Shown here in pieces: positions 12,032 through 23,305 of a stretch of 64,000 nucleotides of DNA. The notes beneath the pieces are model-generated. The model was not told the origin of the DNA. It did no database searches and saw nothing but the letters and a program-made list of their open reading frames with translations. This DNA is from Epiperipatus broadwayi. Lineage: Eukaryota; Onychophora; Udeonychophora; Euonychophora; Peripatidae. Each line of letters starts with the position of its first letter. Within the stretch, counting starts at the first letter, position 1. The stretch covers positions 124,001 to 188,000 of the forward strand of contig JAQFVV010000354.1 of assembly GCA_028023455.1 (NCBI GenBank), read 5' to 3'. The translations under genes were made by a program, and so were the position numbers.

Positions 12032-13584
12032 TTGTAAGTGAATTGTTTAAAGTCCAGATTAAAAACATCATCATTACCAAAATCTTTGTTATAAGTTCTA
12101 GGTAAAGGAAATAAAGGGGGAAATCTTAATACATCAGATTTATAAATTTGCAGTTCAAAAATATTGTGAGTATGAGTATTATAATTCTGTTTCTTAATAC
12201 CTAAATTAGAAAGCAAATTAGATACAGAAATATTCTGGGAAATAAATTTATGAAGAAGCTTGAGATCTTTTGTTTTTTGTCTTAGCAGAAAATCAATATA
12301 GTGTTCATTACCTAAACTATTCAATTTTGCAAATTTGTCCAAAACAGACTGAATTCTTATGATATCTGTCCTGTTATGAGGATTCCATATAATCGAACCA
12401 TACTCCAAGATGGGAAAAATTAAGGTTATAAAAAGTTTAATCTTTGTAAATTTATTAAATGCTTTTCCATATCTGTAAATAGCTCCTACAATTTTAAGAG
12501 ATTTATTCACCATAAAATTAATGTGATTATGAAAAGACCCATTATTGGAAAATATTATTCCTAGATCTCTTTGATGATCATTTGTTATAATTTTCGAATC
12601 ACCAATATAGTAGGAAAATCTTAAGATTTCAGATTTTCTAAAGTAAGAAACAATGGAGCACTTAACCATATTTATATCTATATAATTACATTCACACCAA
12701 TTCAAGAAATTATCTATATCACTATGAAGTAAAAAACAATCATTAATAGAATAAATATGCCTAAAAATTTTGCAATCATCTGCATAACATAGAAGATGTG
12801 AAAATTTAATGTATGTTTTTAGGTCTTCAATGTATACATTAAATAATAAAGGTGCAAGAACACTGCCTTGAGGCACTCCAGTGAAGCAATAAAACCACAC
12901 ACAAGACATTCTATCTTTAAAAAAAGAGTCAAACCAATTAATTAATAATTTGGAAAAACATAACATACAAAGCTTCTGAAGAAAAATTTTATGATTAACT
13001 CTATCAAAAGCTTTGGACACATCAAAATAAACAACATCTAACCTAGATTGATTCTCAATTGAGTTTGAAATGTGATCAAAAATAGTTAGCAAATTTGTTT
13101 CTGTGGACCTATTAGGCAAAAATCCATGCTGCTCTGGTGCCAAAATCTTAGAGACATCCAAGATAATTCTATTATATAAACATCTTTCAAATATTCGAGA
13201 AACAGTGTGTAGAATTGAAATAGGCCTATAGTCACTTACCAAATCTCTAGATCCTTTCTTAAAAATAGAAATAACTTTAGCAATTTTAAGGGATGTAGGA
13301 AAAGTACCATTTGCTAAAGAGCAATTAAAAATATGCAAAAGAGGAGAAGCAATGTATTCCGCACATCTTTTATAAATGAAAGGAATATTGTCAAGGCCCA
13401 CACTAGAATGTAATTTAAGCTGCTCAATAGCAAAAACAACATCAGATTCAATAAATGAATCAAATGTTATCCTTTCTTCAACTAGATCATTATTTCCAGT
13501 TAAATTAGTAAAAGACTGAGATTGTTTAAAAAGCTCTGAGAAATAATGAGAAAAATCATCTGCGGCTAGATTAGAAGTATTACT
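12032..13584 (-). pseudogene. LINE-A ORF2, reverse transcriptase part
   Basis: This is the RT that copies LINE RNA at the nicked target. The frame is open from the A run at about 13587 down to the SINE junction, so the apparent ATG-less start at 13401 (GTG) is internal. RT motifs in order: LVSDYRPISILHTVSR, VVYFDVSKAFDRVNHK (motif A with catalytic D), GVPQGSVLAPLLFNVY (motif B) and LCYADDCKIF (motif C, YADD intact). A connection domain with LRDLGIIFS-like and PILEYGSIIWNP motifs follows. The upstream endonuclease lies in another frame, joined through the homopolymer frameshift. The last residues of the open frame come from the SINE, so the natural C-terminus is missing or altered. Catalytic residues look intact, but the element cannot produce a full ORF2. 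Confidence 0.85.
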
Positions 13585-14803
13585 CTGTAATTTTTTTTTT
13601 TTTTGTAATACCTAAATCCTTAACCAGAGACCAAAATTGCAAAGGATTATCAGAAATATGACTTTCAGTGTTTTGTATAAATTTTTGAAAATCTCTATGA
13701 TATATAACCTTTGACAATCTTCTATAATGAATAAAATTGTTATAATAATTTAAGTTCTTAGTTTTCCAATATTTATGATGGTGAAATGATTTCCTTTTAA
13801 TAATTTCTTTAAGAGAAACTGAAAACCAGAAAAGAAAATGGTTAGTTAAAATTTTTTCCTTAGGAATGTATTTATCAATTAGTTCACTAAATGATTGTTC
13901 AAAAAACTTCATACAGAAATCTATATCAGATGAAGAATACAAATTTTCCCAGTTAAAATTAGATAATTGTAAACAAAGACCCAAATAATTTCCTTTTTTG
14001 TAGTTTCTTTTCATAATTTTAAAGGGACAAAGTCTATTAAATTTAATATTAATATAAAATTCTAAGGAAGGATGATGCAAATCAATGGAAAAAGGAAGAG
14101 AAGAAGTAGTTAAACATTCAATTGTAGAAAAAATACTAAGAATATAATCCAATGTGTGATTATTAAAATTGGTGTATAGATTAAATTGTTTTAGATTTAA
14201 CAAATTGCAAAAACGAATCATTCTCGATGTTTTAGGTGAAAAAGAGACCGAATCTATGATAGTAGTACCTGAATGTAAATCAGGAATATTAAAATCACCA
14301 GTAATAACTATATATGATTTGTATTTGATTAAAAAATCTTCAAGAACAGAAAGAAACTTATTAAACTCTAAAAAGGATAATGTTGGCTTTATGTAGATAG
14401 TACCCAAAAGAACCTTGACATTATTTTTCAAACATATTTCACACCATGTAGCTTCACAAGATGATGATGAAATAGGAATATACTTATGTATAAAATTACA
14501 TTTAAAAGCAATGAGCGTGCCTCCACCTTTGGAAGCCACATCAGAAGATCTATCTGTTTGAAGTACTTTATATCTATTGTCCATAAAAATATCATCTGAA
14601 ATGTGTTGAGTAAGCCAAGTTTCTGAAATAAAAACAATATCAAAATTTTCAGAACTGAAGAACTGCTTAATTTTTGCAGTCTTAGTTCTCATCCCATGAA
14701 TGTTTATATAAAAACAATAAACTCCAAACATAATATCAAAAAATATATAAAAACAAACAATAATCAAGAGGAAAAAAATGTTAATAAAGGACAATATTGG
14801 CAA
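13580..14803 (-). pseudogene. LINE-A ORF2, APE-type endonuclease part
   Basis: This part would nick target DNA for target-primed reverse transcription. The exonuclease-endonuclease-phosphatase motifs are visible in order: FYINIHGMRTK near residue 30, IVFISETWL near 55, GGGTLIAF near 93, VITGDFNIPDL near 165 and LDYILS near 220. The final SDH-type motif reads DLHHPSLEF near 243, so the usual S-D-H is altered, which probably lowers activity. A linker of about 160 residues ends at an A-run frameshift before the RT. It starts just downstream of ORF1 (14810), as expected for a two-ORF LINE. Confidence 0.82.
13585..13602 (-). other. A-run frameshift between endonuclease and RT
   Basis: A run of about 16 A (minus strand) separates the two ORF2 frames. 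On one side the reading ends in the endonuclease frame (GITKKKK) and on the other the RT frame begins. A length change in the run is the simplest cause of the frameshift. Confidence 0.7.
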
Positions 14804-14809
14804 AAGAAA

Positions 14810-16219
14810 TTAATCAGAAAGTATTAATGGACTAGCTAAAGAGCCATAAAAAAATTTTAATGCAGTACCGCAAGGCCATAAATGATTCGAAATAAACTCC
14901 AAATGCTTATGTTTGCAAATTGAAACAAAAAAACTACTAATATTAGAATTAAACATATTAATCTCAACACATATGACTTTAACCTGAAGTTTGTCTTCCA
15001 AAAATCTCTGTAGATCAGAAGATTTAGCATCTACTGGCAAATTTGAAACCAAATATTTATAATATCTATCATTATCCTTAATTAATAATCAACAGTTACT
15101 ATTATTAGGACCTCTATAAGAAATTGGATCTTTAAACCTAAGTTTTTCACTATCATTAGAAATATCTTGTCCAAAATTACAAGAATAATTATTAAATTTT
15201 TTATTAAAAAATTTATTTGAATTTAGTCTAAAATTATGGGGTAAACTATCCTGTTTGCTAAGCTGCCTAACTGATAATTTTCTATTAGAAAATTGCTGAA
15301 AAGGAGAAGAGGTATTAGAAGAATATATTGATGAAACAGAATTAGAAGGCCACCATTTATAAGATAAATTAGAATTATTAGAACCCCTATAAGAAATTAT
15401 ACCTTTAATCCCAAGTTCTTCATTATTTTTATAAATATTTTGCCCAAAATCATTTTTTCTTTTAATGTGTTTCTTGAAAAGTAAAACATCCCTATGATTT
15501 ATATAAGAATCTAGACCTTTCACTCCAATCTGATAACAAGTTTTATCATTGTCAACAAATGATTGAGACTCTGAACCAGTATTATTGTGTACAACATTTT
15601 TTATATTATTGTAACTCTTGCTACCATATAAACTAATATTATTACTAGTACCATGCTTTTCATGATATGTATTACGAAAGTTTTTATTGTAAAATATCCT
15701 GGTTTTATTTGAACTCACTTTGTAAAAACAAGTTGACCTGACAGAAGGAAGAGAGCATTGAATACCTTTGCTAAAATTAGAAGAACAATTCAATGATTTA
15801 TTACAAAGTTGAGACATCTTAATAATTAGAGAATGAATTTGTGATATAAAATAAGATTGTAAAACCTCTAAAGTAAAATGTTCAGGTTGTGAAATGATAT
15901 CATTAAGACATTTATCCATGCAGTTTAAATCAACAGAAAAAGATTCAAACATTCCTGTGGATGCAATAGTAGAATTAGCACCTGTCTCCACAACATCTGA
16001 TAACCTAGTATTAGATTTTGAAATATTATTTAATGCATTAGAATCATGAGAATTTTCTTTAATAATCTGAATTGAAGTATTATCAGAAGAAGACATTATG
16101 ATCAAATCTGAATTTTCCTTAGTAATATGACCATCAGAGACCATAGGGTTGACCAAGTTACACTCATTGTCTTCAGAATCTAAAGCCATGATGTTATTGG
16201 CCAATGACTCTGCTGACAT
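14810..16219 (-). pseudogene. LINE-A ORF1, C-terminal part
   Basis: The frame is open from 16219 to 15089, where one TGA interrupts it. The same frame then continues to 14810 (segment with VSNLPVDAKSSDLQRFLEDK). About 470 codons. The first 380 residues are rich in Ser and Asn and low in complexity. The last 80 contain a beta-alpha pattern that could be an RNA-binding fold such as RRM, as in other LINE ORF1 proteins, but I cannot prove it. The PHD-finger part lies upstream in another frame. Confidence 0.6.
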
Positions 16220-16295
16220 TATCTATTACCAATTCATCAAGAAGTTCATTATCAACATCTGGAAATTTTATATTTAAAGTTATATTATTAGAAGT

Positions 16296-16781
16296 CTAAC
16301 ATTTAAAAAATCCATTACCAATTGTTTGAAAAATAATAGCATCAGATTTAGACAGCTTAGTATAAGACAAATGAAAATACTCCTGACATTGTCCAGAACA
16401 CTTAATCCTCATGGCTGTATCAGAAATAATCAAAGAACAACCATGACAAAATGTAACATCTGGAATACCATCTTTATCAGGAATAAGATGAGCAGCTATA
16501 GCATTCATAGAAGAATGATCTGAATCAGAAATTGATGAATCTGAAAAAGATGATTGAGAAGAAAAGGCTGCATCATTATTAAGAGAAATCTTATAACAAT
16601 CACATATAAAAACAGACCCACTACAATCTTTATTATTAATGGAATTAAAACAGTCAAAGTGATATTTTAAACCACAGGGCCCAGAGCATTTCAAAGATTT
16701 TTGCCTTCCATAAATAACAGATTGACAAATTGGACAGGGAAAGGAATAGGGAGGCATGATAAAAACAAAAATATTAAGCAA
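16296..16781 (-). pseudogene. LINE-A ORF1, double PHD finger
   Basis: The 161-residue frame holds two cysteine/histidine zinc modules. The first, near residue 17, is CPICQSVIYG followed by CSGPCGLKYHFDCF and CDC. The second, near residue 113, is CHGCSLI followed by IKCSGQCQEYFHLSY and ends in FFKC at the stop. The spacing C-x2-C, C-x3-C, H-x2-C fits PHD fingers, known from ORF1 of some CR1-like LINEs, where they may bind nucleic acid or chromatin. The start ATG at 16757 (MPPYSFPCPIC) is more likely than the one at 16781. The stop falls inside the second finger, and the same frame continues beyond it, so it is probably premature. Confidence 0.72.
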
Positions 16782-16793
16782 AATATATAAGAC

Positions 16794-16983
16794 AATGATG
16801 ATTAAAAAAAACTCAAAAGAAAAAATGTTGATAGTATCTGTACATTTATACCATCATGTTATTAAATATATTAAATTTTTAATTAAATTGTTAATTGATT
16901 TAGAGTTTAACTTTTTTTCACTCTCTTAATATTCATAGTTTTCATTTGTTCTTTAAAAATCCAAATGAACACACACATATGAT
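16794..16983. repeat. flanking direct repeat, left copy (LINE-A 5' leader)
   Basis: These 190 bp upstream of LINE-A ORF1 recur at 19239-19415, on the other side of the LTR element. The copies share GTATCTGTACATTTAT and AAATGAACACACACATAT but differ by about a dozen substitutions and a 14-bp indel, clearly more than the two LTRs differ from each other. Confidence 0.75.
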
Positions 16984-16984
16984 T

Positions 16985-17311
16985 GTAAGTTTACTAGAGA
17001 CAATTTACTCCAGAAGTTTTCGATTTATTTTATTGAAAGTAAAAATAATTATAATGGAAAATAATTATAATTAAAAACAAGTTGTGGGATTATTTTTATC
17101 AGAGATAAAAATAGCTAATTAAAGTAAGAACAATAAAACGGATTTGGAAAACATCGCGCACTTGTTACAGTCTTGTTAACAGAAGTGGATACGTAAAGCT
17201 ATTAAGAGCTATTTGCGGCACAACGGTTTTAAGAGTTGTTCAGCCGAGTTTCGATCAGATTGTAAGTGTTTTTCTACCCCTCTGTAAAAGCTTAGGGGTG
17301 AAGACATTACA
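16985..17311 (+). repeat. left LTR, 5' truncated
   Basis: The segment matches 18912-19238 with about five substitutions in 327 bp. The first 27 bp of the right LTR (TGTTGTATTCGGTG...) have no counterpart here, so the left LTR lost its start. It ends in GAAGACATTACA. Confidence 0.85.
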
Positions 17312-17345
17312 AGATTGGTGCAGTCTAAGTTTCGAACCTAGTAAA
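17312..17345 (+). promoter_or_regulatory. primer-binding-site region
   Basis: Directly after the LTR end, TTGGTGCAGTCTAAG begins with TGGT, complementary to a tRNA 3' ACCA end. The stretch runs on into TTTCGAACC, complementary to a tRNA T loop. The tRNA species cannot be named. Confidence 0.5.
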
Positions 17346-17401
17346 ACTTGAAGGAATAAGCCAGACGAGAAAGTCAATTGATACATTCGGAAACAAGTAA
17401 A

Positions 17402-18781
17402 ATGTCGTTAGGACAAAGCAGTATTCCTGAATTTAGCATTGAAAATGCCGAGGAATGGCCTCTCTATATAATACAATTGGAAATTTTTTTCAAGTTAAAT
17501 GAGATAAAAAATAATGAAAAAAAAGTGGCCGCACTTTTATGTTTAGGAGGACGCAAAGTCATAGAAATTATTAATAAATTATGGGACGGACCGATAACTG
17601 ATGGAGTACATTTTGAAGATATAGTTAAAAAATTAACGGAGTATTTTAGCCCAAAGCCATCTAGACACGTAGCTAGATTAACTCTGAGAAATAGAAAACA
17701 AGCCAGGGAGGAAAAAATTAAAGACTATGATATAGCATTAAAACAGCTGGCAAAAAACTGTGATTATGGCGAATTTTTAAAACAAGCTTTGCTGGATCAA
17801 TTATTGTGGGGAATGTATGACGAAAGATTGCGACAGACGTTGTTAACGGAAAGCGACTAATCATACGAAGTGGCTATTAGAAAAGGAATAGCATATGAAG
17901 CAGTAATTGAGCAAGCCATAACTTTTAGAAACAACTCAGAAGACACCAGCAAAATGGCAGTTTATAAAACAGATCGAAGTCAGCAGCCGAAGAATGAAAA
18001 TTTTAACAGAAAGAAAATGTTAACAGTGAAATGTTTCTGCTGTAGTAAAACTGACCATGTATCTAAGAATTGCAAATGGGAAAAAGAAAATTGTTTTAAC
18101 TGCGGATTTAAAGGACATTTAGCAGCTGTATGCAAAAAACCACGTCAAACAAAATGTAATCCAGGCACAGATGATACAACATATACCATTGGCTATGTAT
18201 CAACTAAGGGACAAAGCATGGTCGTGAGAGATTGGACTGTTTCGCAAAGACAACGACAGATCACTAAACTACAAGTATTGGAGTCACATAACCAAAAATT
18301 AGCTGATATGCTTGAGAGAAAGACGCAATCGGAGCTACAACTCAACTTGCAATTTAAAAAACTATCAAAAGAAGTGCACAAATTAAAACTAGACATTTAT
18401 GAATTAAATAAATTAAAAGAAGAACTGGAACAACAAAATTCAGAATTTAGTAAAAAATTACAAAGCAAATTTTCAGAATGTCAGAGTTTTGAAAGATTGA
18501 ACGAAGATTTAAAAAGCGAACTCGCAATGTCACAATTATCCGAACAGGTAGAGAGTTGGCAGCAGTATGAAATGGAACAACAGGAAAAGATGGCCGGAAG
18601 TGAAAATGAAATTGACACGTTAGAAGATTTTTTAGAACGGAAATCTTTAGACAGGGAGCGGTCAGAGACAAAAACCTCAGAACAGGAAAAAACCCAGAGT
18701 CTCTCCAAGCGAGAGAAAAAAGCTCTCAAGGCGGCGAGAAAAAAGAAGAGTTCACACAATTTTCAAGGTTATATCGATTAA
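17402..18781 (+). pseudogene. Gag with two zinc knuckles fused to a coiled coil
   Basis: Gag coats the element RNA in particles. I place the start at ATG 17402 (MSLGQSS); an upstream opening lacks an ATG. Residues 1-150 resemble Ty3/gypsy capsid (ENAEEWPLYIIQLEIFF, LTEYFSPKPSRHVAR). A TAA at 17858-17860 interrupts the same frame, which resumes at once (SYEVAIRKGIAYEA) and reaches two CCHC knuckles, CFCCSKTDHVSKNC and CFNCGFKGHLAAVC, both C-x2-C-x4-H-x4-C. Where protease should follow, about 190 residues of heptad-rich coiled coil appear instead (from ITKLQVLESHNQKL), ending in a basic tail KKALKAARKKKSS. The C-terminal part may be a captured host segment; its source is unknown. One stop codon makes this copy defective unless read through. 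Confidence 0.82.
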
Positions 18782-18870
18782 TAGGAAAAACTAAGTTTTC
18801 TCCAAGCTGAAAAAGGAAACCGCGCATATTGGATGATTATGTGTAACGTAAATAAACTCTAACTTCTGGA

Positions 18871-18884
18871 GTGAGGGGAGGAAG
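18871..18884 (+). promoter_or_regulatory. polypurine tract
   Basis: GTGAGGGGAGGAAG lies immediately before TGTTG, the start of the right LTR. This is the expected plus-strand primer position in an LTR retrotransposon. Confidence 0.7.
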
Positions 18885-19238
18885 TGTTGTATTCGGTGTG
18901 AGAAATAAACAGTGAGTTTACTAGAGACAATTTACTCTAGAAGTTTTCGATTTATTTTATTGAAAGTAAAAATAATTATAATGGAAAATAATTATAATTA
19001 AAAACAAGTTGTGGGATTATTTTTATCAGAGATAAAAATATCTAATTAAAGTAAGAACAATAAAACGTATTTGGAAAACATCGCGGACTTGTTACAGTCT
19101 TATTAACAGAAGTGGATACGTAAAGCTATTAAGAGCTATTTGCGGCACAACGGTTTTAAGAGTTGTTCAGCCGAGTTTCGATCAGATTGTAAGTGTTTTT
19201 CTACCCCTCTGTAAAAGCTTAGGGGTGAAGACATTACA
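18885..19238 (+). repeat. right LTR
   Basis: It starts TGTTGTATTCGG directly after the purine tract and ends GACATTACA. It has 354 bp, 27 bp more than the left LTR at the 5' side. The shared part is about 98.5 % identical by eye. Confidence 0.85.
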
Positions 19239-19415
19239 ATGATGATAAAAAAAAAACTCAGAAGAAAAAATGTTAATAGTATCTGTACATTTATATGATC
19301 ATGTTATTAAATGTATTAAATTGTTAATTGATTTAGAGTTTAACTTCTTTTCCCTCTCTTCATATTCACAGTTTTTGTTTTTCCTTTAAAAATCCAAATG
19401 AACACACACATATTA
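19239..19415. repeat. flanking direct repeat, right copy (LINE-A 5' leader)
   Basis: It repeats 16794-16983 from ATGATGATAAAA to ACACACATAT and then continues into unique AT-rich sequence. It looks like the leader of another LINE-A copy. Confidence 0.7.
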
Positions 19416-20014
19416 AAAAATCTATGTTAAAAAAAAACTTGAGATAACTCATAAGTCCATTAAAAATAAAGTAAATGTTATCATATGAAAATATAATATA
19501 ATTAAATCTTCATAGTAAATTTTTGTATAATCCAATATAACAGTCAATAAATCCTATGACACGAATAAACCATAAAAATAAAATAAAAGATATTTTCCAA
19601 AAATAAAGTAATATAAGCTTTAGTAATAAAATTCTCCAAACATATTAGTTTTAAGTGCAGATCGCTTACAAAAAATAAATAAATAATAAATCCATTTACT
19701 TGTTTTCTTAGCAAACAAACCAGTCAAAAGATCATTAAATAAAAACAATTAAAACAAACTATTCCATTAAATAATTTGATGTCAAAGCAGTTTTCAATTA
19801 TATTTGAATAATAGAAATGCTGAAAATCTATTTTTTTAAAATAAAAAAAACATATTTTGATCCAAATAATTCCACAGAAAATATGCACACATTAATCCTT
19901 GATTAAAGGCTTATATAATATCCAAAAAGGCTGATAAAAAAAATAACAAGAGTCATGTTAACAAAACTAAAAATTCCAATAGTTTTAAGAGAAAAAAACA
20001 CGTCCTTCTTCTAC
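19416..20014. other. AT-rich DNA, possibly more LINE-A leader
   Basis: No ORF or RNA gene. The stretch continues the LINE-A-leader-like repeat and ends at the 3' tail of LINE-B. Confidence 0.4.
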
Positions 20015-20031
20015 AAGAGAAAGCAGGATGA

Positions 20032-20065
20032 TGATGATGATGATAATAATAATAATAATAATTTA
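20032..20065. repeat. trinucleotide tail of LINE-B
   Basis: GAT repeats followed by AAT repeats on the plus strand form the 3' terminal microsatellite of the minus-strand LINE, a form seen in CR1/Jockey-like elements. Confidence 0.65.
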
Positions 20066-20334
20066 TTTATTTTATTTATTATGAAACAAACAATAAATGT
20101 ATAATACAGTGAGATAAATTCCATACAAGAAAAATCTTGAGTGAGGAATTTAAATGTGACAACTAAAAACACTAATAAAATACAAAAAAAGTATAAATAT
20201 AACATATAATATTAAAATTATACAGATATTACATTTGGAAATTCAATCACAGTAGTAAATAAGTACAACATAACATAAGTATAAACAAACAAAAATAAAA
20301 AAATAAAATAAAACTAATGCTTAGCATAATATAA

Positions 20335-20989
20335 TCAATGCCATAAATGTTTTTTAAAAATCAAATAACTAGTGTTCATTAAATTCACAGAACAATCTAT
20401 TATAAACATATTAAATAATTTAGGACCATTATAACTAAATTGTTTCCTACTAGATGTTTTAAGAAAATTAGGTAAAGCTAGCTGATATTTAGTAGATAAA
20501 CGAGTATTTATAACAGAAGATTTAGTATCCAAATGAAGTTTCCTACAATAAATATCAAGAATCACTCTATATTTATACAAATGGAAAACATCTAATATAT
20601 TAAATGTGGCATAAATATTTTTAACAAATGTGGTACATGATCTACCAAAAAATGATACACATTGTATAATTCTGTAAAACAGACAAAGTAGTCATTGAAA
20701 AAGTAGAACAGTTCCCCAAAACTGATATATTATAACATAATAAGTTTTGATAAGAAGAAATATATAAAGTAATCAAAGCTGACCAAGAAAAAAATTTAGA
20801 TAAGTAGAAACACATATAATTTAATTTACATAAACAAGAACAAAGAAAGTCAATATGGTTTAACCAGGATAGTCTGGAGTCAATAAAAATACCTAGATAG
20901 CAAATATTATCAACAAATGAAATGTTAGCACAAGTACAAGTGCTATTACAATGCCAAAAATACTTATTACAAATAGTAATGTTAAGCAA
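20335..20989 (-). pseudogene. LINE-B RT, C-terminal remnants
   Basis: Two frames continue the RT after frameshifts. 20989-20642 holds ICYLGIFIDSRLSWLNHID, the typical post-RT thumb motif, and later LITLYISSYQNLLCYNI. 20580-20335 holds YNGPKLFN (usually YKGPKLWN in this family), which marks the C-terminus. At least two frameshifts and a stop separate them. Confidence 0.7.
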
Positions 20990-22185
20990 TGAATATTTGA
21001 CTTATAAGAAAAATTAATAGCTTTTGTTTTACTCAGATAAATTGATAAATTATTAAATGCTAACCATTTACTAATTAGGATTAAATCATCATTAATTATT
21101 TTTTCAACAAAATTATATGAAACTGCAGCATAATATAAAGCAATATCATCTGTAAAACCATAAATCTTAGATTCTAAAGGTAAAGAAAATAAATCATTTA
21201 TATAAATTATAAATAAAATGGGACCCAAAACTGAACCTTGTGGCACACCATGGTTAACTGTTATAAAAGAGCTTACAACACCAGAAATATTTATTGCATG
21301 TTTTCTATCCTTTAAGTAACTTGCAAACCATGAAATAAATCCACCACAAAAATGATATGAATATAAACACTTAAGTAAAATTTTGTGAGATACACAGTTA
21401 AATGCCTTAGACAAGTCTAAATAAATAGGAACAGTTTTAAAATCCTTATATAGTGAAGTTGTCAAATTGTTTACATGACTATAGAAAGTGTCCAAGATAC
21501 TTCTACCAGAAATAAATCCATATTGATGCTCAGATAAAATATTATTTTTAGATAAAAATGACATCATTTTCTCTTTAACCACCATCTCTAACAATTTGGA
21601 TATTACAGATATAATAGAAATTGGTCTATAATTGTCAAGCTGTGCAGGATCACCCTTTTTAAAAACAGGTGTAATAAAAACAACTTTCAAACAAGTAGGA
21701 AACAAACGAACATTTAAGGAAAGATTAAACAAATAAACAAGAACAGGTATGAAAGCTGACTTATTGTCCTTAAAAATCTTTGGTGTTAACTTATCTAGAT
21801 CAGCTGAATGAACATTCTTTAAGAGATCAATTTTACCACACAAATCCAAATCAGTAACATCTGTACACAAAAAAGAATTTAGACAAGAATCAGCAAAAGA
21901 CAATTCTTGTAATGGTGTTCTATCTATTGACAGATCTGAAAAAAATTTATTAAGCAAGTCAGCAACACATTTTTCTGTATTTTCTACTTCAATCAAATTA
22001 TCATTGTGTTTTATAAATTTAAATTGATTTGACAAAGGTTTCTTTACAAGAGAATTTATCAATTTCCATTTCAAAGAAATATTTTTATCATTAAAATATT
22101 TTTGATAATATTGAAATTTTAATTTCCGAATATTAGATTTAATCTCAGTATTTAATTTTTTCAGACTCATCAAATCTCCACCCAA
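20893..22185 (-). pseudogene. LINE-B reverse transcriptase
   Basis: 430-residue frame with the RT motifs in order: LDNYRPISIISVISK, TVPIYLDLSKAFNCVSHK (motif A, catalytic D kept, usual AFD replaced by AFN), GVPQGSVLGPILFIIYIND (motif B) and IYGFTDDIALYY (motif C, TDD instead of ADD). It lies downstream of the endonuclease remnants and the RT continues in another frame after 20893. The changed motif C position and broken flanks indicate a dead copy. Confidence 0.82.
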
Positions 22186-22190
22186 ACATT

Positions 22191-23207
22191 TTAAATGATT
22201 TCTTTGATTAATTTTTTCAATCTAGTCAATTTAAAACTAACCATAGATTTTATAATTAAAGATTTACAAATATCTTGAAATTTTAAAAATGCTGAATCAA
22301 CATCATGCAGAGCAAAAACATAATCCCAATTCTGACCAGATAATAACATTTTTAATTTATTATATGACAACTTATTAACATATAAATGAGTATTTACATG
22401 TTGTCTACAACTTAGCAACTTCAACACAGTTGCAAAATGATCCGAAATAAAAATATTTAGTACAGACGATTCATAATTTTGATTCTGGTTTAATCTGACA
22501 AATATATGATCCAAAATGGATTGACAAGATTTAGTAATATGAGTAGGTGAAAAAATAGCTTGATTAAAACCATAACTATAAAGCAAATTCAAATACGGTA
22601 CAGTAGGCCCATGTAGAATTACTGAAGTAGTATGTAAATCAGACAATAACACATCTAGTTCAGCTATAAAATCCAAAATGATACTTGTACATGATCTATA
22701 TAAATCAATAATAGTTAAGACAAAACATGGTAAATTCAAATGAATAAAACACATTCTGCAGAGGCAAGAAATGGATTATGATAAGTAAATTTAATGTTTT
22801 CTTTCACAAAAACTAATACACCACCTGAACGTGAAGATGCACGAGGAGAAAAAATATTTGAATAGCCATCCAGAACACATAAATGCTGTTCTTCAACAGA
22901 AATCCAAGATTCAGTTAAAATTATCACATCATAAAAGCTGGCAGGAAAACCATTTAAATATATAACAAATTCATCAAAATTAGATCTAACACTTCATATA
23001 TTAATATGAAAAATATTTAAATTAGACAAAGTTTCACCATGAGGATAAAATGTATCGAATTTCACTTTAGGAAATAAATTTCAAAACGCTGACAACTCAG
23101 ATTCATTTTTAATTAAAACAGGCAGAGGATTCAAATCATTTCTAATATAAACCAAACCATTACGTATAAAGGCTAAACCTTTACGTTCACACATTTTTTG
23201 CTTTGCC
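22191..23207 (-). pseudogene. LINE-B APE endonuclease remnants
   Basis: Three frames cover the domain. 23207 to about 22930 begins MAKQKMCERKGLAF and reaches IFHINI, where a TGA interrupts the first endonuclease motif. 22927-22736 has IILTESWISVEEQH and SRSGGVLVF. 22754-22191 has SILDHIFV and IFISDHFATVL, with the S-D-H motif intact. At least two stops and one frameshift disable it. Confidence 0.75.
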
Positions 23208-23208
23208 A

Positions 23209-23281
<73 letters not shown>
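23209..23281. repeat. compound trinucleotide microsatellite
   Basis: ATC repeats followed by AAT repeats on the plus strand. The overlapping short minus-strand ORFs with runs of Asp, Tyr, Ile or Met are translations of this repeat and not genes. Confidence 0.9.
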
Positions 23282-23284
<3 letters not shown>

Positions 23285-23305
23285 CAGCCATCATAACAAT
23301 TACAG

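Larger units (their letters stand above)
12032..16800 (-). mobile_element. LINE-A, non-LTR retrotransposon with PHD-finger ORF1
   Basis: A nearly complete minus-strand LINE: PHD-finger ORF1 (16781 to 14810 in pieces) and an APE endonuclease plus RT ORF2 (14803 to about 12032). It is broken by in-frame stops in ORF1 and by one frameshift at an A run between endonuclease and RT. The 3' end is lost at the SINE at 12031. PHD fingers in ORF1 with an APE-RT ORF2 fit the CR1/Jockey-like groups; finer placement needs a tree. Confidence 0.85.
16985..19238 (+). mobile_element. short LTR retrotransposon with Gag-coiled-coil ORF, no pol
   Basis: Two LTR-like direct repeats (16985-17311 and 18885-19238), a primer-binding-site-like sequence after the left one, a purine tract before the right one, and one gag-type ORF between them. 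There is no protease, RT, RNase H or integrase, so it is non-autonomous. No target-site duplication is visible. Confidence 0.85.
20015..23208 (-). mobile_element. LINE-B, decayed non-LTR retrotransposon
   Basis: A minus-strand element with APE endonuclease (about 23207-22191) and RT (22185 to about 20335), interrupted by several stops and frameshifts. The 3' end is a trinucleotide tail at 20032-20065. At the 5' end it stops at a trinucleotide microsatellite (23209-23281); ORF1 is missing. It belongs to the Jockey/CR1-like type by RT motifs. Confidence 0.85.
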
